This document shows positions 59,454-64,000 of a DNA stretch of 64,000 bases, one piece after another; position 1 is the stretch's first letter, and each line of letters opens with the position of its first letter. Origin of the DNA: an uncultured Mediterraneibacter sp. Lineage in GTDB: Bacteria > Bacillota > Clostridia > Lachnospirales > Lachnospiraceae. The notes beneath the pieces are model-generated. The model had not been told where the DNA came from, did not search any database, and was given only the letters and a program-made list of their open reading frames with translations. A program made the translations under genes and the position numbers. Location: positions 24,641 to 88,640 of the forward strand of contig CAKRDD010000013.1 in the NCBI GenBank assembly GCA_934309345.1. The letters run 5' to 3'.

Positions 59454-60950
59454 ATGAAAAAGCTTTCTTATGAAACTTTAAAAGAACAGAATTATTCCGG
59501 ATATCTTCTGGAAGATGCACCGGAGCGTGTGCTTCAGTTTGGTGAAGGTAACTTCCTTCGTGCATTCGTTGACTACTTTATCGATGTTATGAATGAAAAG
59601 GCTGGATTCAACTCTAAAGTTGTTCTCTGCCAGCCGATCGGATCAGGTCTTGCTGACATGATCAATGAGCAGGAGGGACTCTACACACTCTTCTTGAGAG
59701 GTTTCCAGGACGGACAGGAAGTAAATAAGAAACGTGTGATTTCCTGTGTAAGCCGCTGCCTGAACCCATATGCTGATTTCGAGGCTGTTCTTGAATGTGC
59801 TTCCAACCCGGATTTAAGATTCATCACATGTAACACAACAGAAGCCGGAATCGCATATGATCCATCCTGTCAGTTCACAGATGTTCCTGCAAACTCTTAC
59901 CCTGGAAAACTGACACAGTTCTTATACCGCCGTTTCCAGAAGTTCGGTCAGGAAGAAGGAAAAGGATTCATCATTCTTTCCTGTGAGCTGATCGATAACA
60001 ACGGAAAAGAGCTTGAAAAATGTGTATTAAAATATGCAGAGCAGTGGAACCTCGGCGAAGACTTCTGTGCATGGGTTAAGAAAGAAAATACTTTCTGCTC
60101 CACACTCGTTGACCGTATCGTAACTGGATACCCAAGAAATGAAGCTGCTGCAATCTGTGAAGAACTCGGATACGAAGACAACCTGATCGACACAGGAGAA
60201 ATCTTCGGATTCTGGGTAATTGAAGGACCACAGTCTATCAAAGATGAGTTCCCGGTAGACAAAGCGGAGCTTCCAATCCTGATCACAGACAACCACAAAC
60301 CATACAAACAGCGTAAAGTTCGTATCCTGAACGGAGCTCATACTTCTTTCGTTCTCGGTGCTTACCTTGCAGGACAGGACATCGTAAGAGACTGTATGCA
60401 TGATGATGTAATCTGCGGATTCATGAACAAGACAATCTATGATGAGATCATCCCGACACTGGATCTTCCAAAGGAAGAGCTGCTTGATTTCGCTGCTGCT
60501 GTAACAGAGCGTTTCAAAAACCCATTCATTGATCATGCATTACTTGCAATCTCACTGAACTCTACTTCCAAGTGGAAAGCCCGTGTAATGCCTTCACTGA
60601 AAGAGTACATCAAACGTAAAGGAACTCTTCCGGAGTGCATCACAGCTTCCTTCGCTTTCTATATCGCATTCTTCAACGGTCACACACTGACAGACGAAGG
60701 ACTTGTAGCAAGCAGAAGTGGAAATGATTACACAGTAAAAGACGACAAAGAAGTACTTGATTTCTACCTTGCACACAAAGATGATTCTGTAGAAGATCTT
60801 GTTCACGCAGTATGCACAAACGAAGCTTTCTGGGGTGAGGATCTGACACAGCTTGAAGGATTCGAAGCTGCCGTATGCAACTACCTGACACAGATTCGCG
60901 AAGAAGGAACATATGCTGTAATGAAATCTCTTTTAAAGGAGGAGAACTAA
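59454..60950 (+). CDS. uxaB: Tagaturonate reductase (altronate oxidoreductase)
   Basis: 498 residues of the mannitol-dehydrogenase/UxaB family. NAD-binding start VLQFGEGNFLRAFVDYFID; FITCNTTEAGI; catalytic-region ILSCELIDNNG; VRILNGAHTSFVLGAYLAG with the conserved Lys nearby (KQRKVRILNGAH). It reduces tagaturonate to altronate with NADH. RBS AGAAGGGAC. Fits between UxaC and UxaA in the pathway. Confidence 0.94.
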   Translation: MKKLSYETLKEQNYSGYLLEDAPERVLQFGEGNFLRAFVDYFIDVMNEKAGFNSKVVLCQPIGSGLADMINEQEGLYTLFLRGFQDGQEVNKKRVISCVSRCLNPYADFEAVLECASNPDLRFITCNTTEAGIAYDPSCQFTDVPANSYPGKLTQFLYRRFQKFGQEEGKGFIILSCELIDNNGKELEKCVLKYAEQWNLGEDFCAWVKKENTFCSTLVDRIVTGYPRNEAAAICEELGYEDNLIDTGEIFGFWVIEGPQSIKDEFPVDKAELPILITDNHKPYKQRKVRILNGAHTSFVLGAYLAGQDIVRDCMHDDVICGFMNKTIYDEIIPTLDLPKEELLDFAAAVTERFKNPFIDHALLAISLNSTSKWKARVMPSLKEYIKRKGTLPECITASFAFYIAFFNGHTLTDEGLVASRSGNDYTVKDDKEVLDFYLAHKDDSVEDLVHAVCTNEAFWGEDLTQLEGFEAAVCNYLTQIREEGTYAVMKSLLKEEN

Positions 60951-60951
60951 A

Positions 60952-61593
60952 ATGAACGCTACATTAGAAAAACTTTCACAGTTCGGTATTGTACCGGTTG
61001 TTGTACTTGATGATGCAAAGGACGCAGCTCCGCTTGCAAAAGCTCTTTGCGACGGTGGACTGGCTTGTGCGGAAGTAACATTCCGTACAGCCGCTGCCGA
61101 AGAATCTATCCGCATCATGGCAACAGAACATCCTGAGATGGTTGTCGGAGCCGGAACAGTTCTTACAACAGAGCAGGTTGACCGTGCAGTAAACGCCGGA
61201 GCAAAATTCATCGTAAGCCCGGGACTCAACCCAAAGGTAGTAAAATACTGTCTTGAAAAGGGAATCCCTGTTACACCTGGTGTTGTGACACCTAGTGAGA
61301 TGGAACAGGCAATCGAGCTTGGTCTTGAAGTTGTCAAGTTCTTCCCGGCTGAGCCATCAGGCGGACTCAACATGATCAAAGCTGTTGCAGCACCTTATAC
61401 AATGCTGAAGTTCATGCCAACAGGCGGACTCAACCCACAGAATGTTACATCTTACCTTCAGTACGATAAGATCTTCGCCTGTGGCGGAAGCTGGATGGTA
61501 AAAGGAAACCTCGTAAAAGAGGGAGCTTTTGATGAGATCACAAGACTTACAAAAGAAGCTGTAGAACTTGTTCGCACTGCACGGGAGGTGTAA
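60952..61593 (+). CDS. kdgA: KDPG/KHG aldolase
   Basis: 213 residues, class I aldolase barrel. Glu41 in EVTFRT, GAGTVLT, FIVSPGLNP, Schiff-base Lys129 in EVVKFFPAE, and MPTGGLNPQNV. It splits 2-keto-3-deoxy-6-phosphogluconate into pyruvate and glyceraldehyde-3-phosphate. AAAGGAGG lies in the uxaB end; the ATG comes one base after its stop, so translation is coupled. Confidence 0.95.
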   Translation: MNATLEKLSQFGIVPVVVLDDAKDAAPLAKALCDGGLACAEVTFRTAAAEESIRIMATEHPEMVVGAGTVLTTEQVDRAVNAGAKFIVSPGLNPKVVKYCLEKGIPVTPGVVTPSEMEQAIELGLEVVKFFPAEPSGGLNMIKAVAAPYTMLKFMPTGGLNPQNVTSYLQYDKIFACGGSWMVKGNLVKEGAFDEITRLTKEAVELVRTAREV

Positions 61594-61596
61594 GCC

Positions 61597-62625
61597 ATGG
61601 CAAAAGTTGTCACATTAGGAGAAATCATGCTCCGTCTCTCACCACCGGGATATCAGCGTTTTGCCCAGGCATCCGACTTCGAGATCAACTACGGCGGTGC
61701 TGAGGCAAATGTAGCTGCTTCCCTCGCCCAGTTCGGCAATGATGCGGCATTCGTTTCCAAGATTCCTGCCAATGCCATTGGAGACGCTGCTGTCGCAACA
61801 CTGCGTAAGCTCGGCGTAGACTGCAGCCATATCGTAAGAGGAGGCAATCGTCTTGGAATCTATTTCCTGGAAAACGGTGCTTCCGTCCGCCCGTCAAGCG
61901 TTGTCTATGACAGAGCGGATTCCGCGATCACAAAAGCAACTGCCGATGAATTTGATTTCGATGCAATCATGGAAGGTGCTGACCTCTTCCATGTGTCCGG
62001 AATCACTCCTGTCTTAAGCAAAACAGCTGCAGAACTTACAATGGCTGCACTGAAAAAAGCAAAGGAACACGGAGTAACTGTTTCCTTCGACCTGAACTAC
62101 CGTGCAAAACTCTGGACAGAAGATATCGAAGGAAAACAGAAAATGCTCTCTGAGATGATGCCATATGTTGATATCTGCTTCGGAAATGCAAGAGATGCTG
62201 CCAAATGTCTTGGATATTCCGAGGAAGGTGTTGACTTCATCAATGGAGACTATCCGATCTGTGTCGATGAAGAACACATGACCAATGTTCTGAACCACTA
62301 TGGATTCACTCATCTGATCACAACTCTCCGCAAGAGTATCAGCGCATCCGACAACGGCTGGTCAGGTGCTGTCTGCACAGCAGACGGTCTGTACCACGGA
62401 CGTAATTACGATCTTCACATCGTAGACCGCGTCGGCGGAGGAGACTCCTTCGCATCCGGATGCCTGCATGGTATCCTTGCACAGATGGGTGCCGAGAAAG
62501 CCTTAGAGTTCGGTCTTGCCGCAGCTGCGATCAAGCACACGATTCCGGGAGACCTGAACTTTATCTCTGAAACAGAAGTATTAAATCTCATGGACAGCGA
62601 CGGTGCCGGTCGCGTGCAGAGATAA
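61597..62625 (+). CDS. kdgK: 2-keto-3-deoxygluconate kinase
   Basis: 342 residues, PfkB/ribokinase fold. N-terminal NYGGAEANVAASLAQFG, and the catalytic signature DRVGGGDSFASGCLHG with base Asp. It phosphorylates KDG to KDPG with ATP, the step before KdgA. GGGAGGTG precedes the ATG; 3 bases after kdgA. Last gene of the operon. Completes the Ashwell hexuronate pathway in this window. Confidence 0.94.
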   Translation: MAKVVTLGEIMLRLSPPGYQRFAQASDFEINYGGAEANVAASLAQFGNDAAFVSKIPANAIGDAAVATLRKLGVDCSHIVRGGNRLGIYFLENGASVRPSSVVYDRADSAITKATADEFDFDAIMEGADLFHVSGITPVLSKTAAELTMAALKKAKEHGVTVSFDLNYRAKLWTEDIEGKQKMLSEMMPYVDICFGNARDAAKCLGYSEEGVDFINGDYPICVDEEHMTNVLNHYGFTHLITTLRKSISASDNGWSGAVCTADGLYHGRNYDLHIVDRVGGGDSFASGCLHGILAQMGAEKALEFGLAAAAIKHTIPGDLNFISETEVLNLMDSDGAGRVQR

Positions 62626-62661
62626 AATCCAGAATGTGCCTTTCGCACATCCTGACCCCTA

Positions 62662-62696
62662 TGCCGGCTGCAAAAAGCCATGATCTGTGGCCGGCA
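62662..62696 (+). terminator. Terminator of the uxaA-kdgK operon
   Basis: TGCCGGC / GCCGGCA stem with a 21-base loop followed by ATTTTATC. A smaller AATGTGC..GCACAT hairpin (62633-62650) precedes it. Confidence 0.7.
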
Positions 62697-62740
62697 ATTT
62701 TATCAAATGTTAAAACAAAATATTAACTTGCCAACAACCA

Positions 62741-62903
62741 GTGACATGCTCCCACCACTTAAATCACTGATTTTGAAGTGGGGGCTTCTTGCTCAATGGC
62801 TCTACTGAGCCAAGTATCTACAAGCTATCCTCGCGTGCCCCGCGATTCTTTTGCCCGGACACGGGCATATTTTTTTATTATCAACTTGTCCGGATACGGA
62901 CAT
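62741..62903 (-). ncRNA. Right end / probable omega RNA of the second IS605 element
   Basis: 3' of tnpB. It contains a hairpin CCCaCCACTT / AAGTGgGGG (62751-62784), and the minus strand ends GGGAGCATGTCAC at 62741, a pattern I recognise from IS605-group right ends. GTCCGGATACGGAC (62888-62901) resembles GTCCGGTTACGGAC in the first element (51396-51409). Confidence 0.6.
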
Positions 62904-64000
62904 TTATGCTGTCAACATCCTTCTTGCCTCTTCACGGATGTTGATTGCTGCATTACGATCTCTGTCCATCTCGTTTCCACACGCACAGTGATAGACTCTT
63001 TCGGATAATTTCAGCTCTTTCTTTATCCTTCCACATTTACAGCATTTTTTACTGGAAGGAAAGAAACGGTCTACCTTTACCATTTTCTTTCCTTGCCACG
63101 CCAGTTTATAGTCTAACAGTTCTCTGAACATTCCGTATCCATTATCATGTACGCTTTTTCCAAAATGCAGGCACTGCCCCATTGCTTTCATATCGATATC
63201 TTCCACTGCAACTGCATCATAACCGTCTACAATCTTTCGGCTTAGTTTGTGCAGATAATCTCTTCTCTGATTTCGTATCTTTTCATGACATCTGGCAACT
63301 TTCTTTTTCTGCAGTTCATAATTATGACTTCCTCGTACGCATCTTGACAACTTTCGTTGCTCCCTCGCCAGTCTTTTTTCGTTTTTTCTAAAAAATCCTG
63401 CTTCTTCCGTCTCAACCTCTTCTGAAAACACCGCCATCCCCTGCATAGCATAATCTATTCCAAGTATCTTCGCAGTACTGTAATCTGGTTCAACTGCTTG
63501 GTTTTCACAGCTGTATCCTTCATACAGCAGGCTTGCAAAGTATTTTCCAGATGGTTCCATACTAACTGTCACTGATTTCAGGCAAAGGCCTTTTGCTGGC
63601 TCCCTGTGTTTTTTCATGGCAATCCATTTTAATTTCGGAAGTCGGATTCGCTTACTTTCCACTAGGATATTTCCATTAACCACATTCGTTGTATAGCTGT
63701 TTCTGGAATGATGTTTTGACTTGAACTTCGGAAATCCAATCTTGGGATCCCGAAAAAAATTCCTATATGCCTTTTCCAGATGAAGCTGGACATTTGCCAG
63801 CGCCAGCGAATCTACTTCTTTCAAAAATGGATATTCCTCCTTATACATGGCTGGTGTGTTTTTTAACATTTTCTTTGTCTTTTCATACTCCTGGATCTTA
63901 TCATTAAGCATCTGATTATACAAAAAACGACAACAGCCAAATGTTTTGCCAAGAAATATCTTCTGTTCTTCTGTCGGATAAATTCGGAAACGATATGCTA
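62904..64000 (-). CDS. tnpB: TnpB RNA-guided nuclease of a second IS200/IS605 element (5' end outside the window)
   Basis: At least 365 codons; the frame continues to the window edge with AYRFRIYPTEEQKIFLGKTFGCCRFLYNQM, the normal TnpB N-terminal pattern, so only a few residues are missing. The site is canonical: RuvC-I ILGIDYAMQGMAV, RuvC-II VAVEDIDM, zinc ribbon CCKCG...YHCACG, RuvC-III DRDRNAAINI. It should be an active omega-RNA-guided nuclease. It differs strongly from the TnpB at 51.4 kb, so the two elements were acquired independently. Any tnpA lies beyond the window. Confidence 0.93.
   Translation of the reverse strand, partial: AYRFRIYPTEEQKIFLGKTFGCCRFLYNQMLNDKIQEYEKTKKMLKNTPAMYKEEYPFLKEVDSLALANVQLHLEKAYRNFFRDPKIGFPKFKSKHHSRNSYTTNVVNGNILVESKRIRLPKLKWIAMKKHREPAKGLCLKSVTVSMEPSGKYFASLLYEGYSCENQAVEPDYSTAKILGIDYAMQGMAVFSEEVETEEAGFFRKNEKRLAREQRKLSRCVRGSHNYELQKKKVARCHEKIRNQRRDYLHKLSRKIVDGYDAVAVEDIDMKAMGQCLHFGKSVHDNGYGMFRELLDYKLAWQGKKMVKVDRFFPSSKKCCKCGRIKKELKLSERVYHCACGNEMDRDRNAAINIREEARRMLTA

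Overview
The window looks like a chromosomal segment of a low-to-mid GC, Gram-positive, spore-forming Clostridia, most likely Lachnospiraceae (Dorea / Mediterraneibacter / Blautia-like). Three things support this: the order HU - rqcP - yabP - yabQ - divIC - spoIIE - tilS - hpt - ftsH, the CotS and SpoIIE proteins, and the style of the LPXTG pilus proteins. No rRNA, tRNA or CRISPR array was recognised. Almost everything from 1 to 57.6 kb is on the minus strand (map is the exception); the uronate genes at 57.9-62.6 kb are on the plus strand.

1-31.6 kb is mostly core genome: birA (partial), argF with an ARG-box-like promoter, a TrmH-family methyltransferase, the KtrAB potassium system, bioB under a BirA-operator promoter, a two-component system, metK behind a SAM-I riboswitch, capA, murA, a shikimate kinase, an FHA protein, map, a GH13 alpha-glycosidase, the sporulation/division cluster, cotS, cca, a Na/Pi cotransporter with a Pho-box-like promoter, and asnS. 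A roughly 95 bp structured repeat occurs twice (9.3 and 23.2 kb), each time just after a terminator.

31.8-42.6 kb is a sortase-assembled pilus operon read from one consensus promoter: coiled-coil protein, signal peptidase I, a 1711-residue tip adhesin, the backbone pilin, class C sortase, a second LPXTG (minor/anchor) pilin and a second sortase. Two foldback elements of about 140 bp sit inside it, with related terminal inverted repeats and 8 bp target duplications. A C9/G6 hairpin precedes the backbone pilin gene.

42.9-50.1 kb looks like an eroded beta-glucoside/PTS region: EIIA-Glc, only the C-terminal end of a GH1 6-phospho-beta-glucosidase, a lactose/cellobiose-type EIIA and an inositol monophosphatase. 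These are interspersed with an Rpn-type nuclease and two paralogous AAA-ATPase/PD-(D/E)XK proteins.

50.2-62.7 kb is a complete hexuronate catabolic locus: LacI regulator, UxaC, a TRAP transporter (DctPQM), then divergently UxaA, UxaB, KdgA and KdgK. Galacturonate is taken up and converted via tagaturonate, altronate, KDG and KDPG to pyruvate and glyceraldehyde-3-phosphate. The divergent control region carries three copies of a LacI-type operator (TGTAAGCTCTTACA-like). Two IS200/IS605-type elements flank the locus. The first has an internally deleted tnpA and an atypical TnpB, and sits directly upstream of the lacI start codon. The second has a canonical TnpB that runs off the window.
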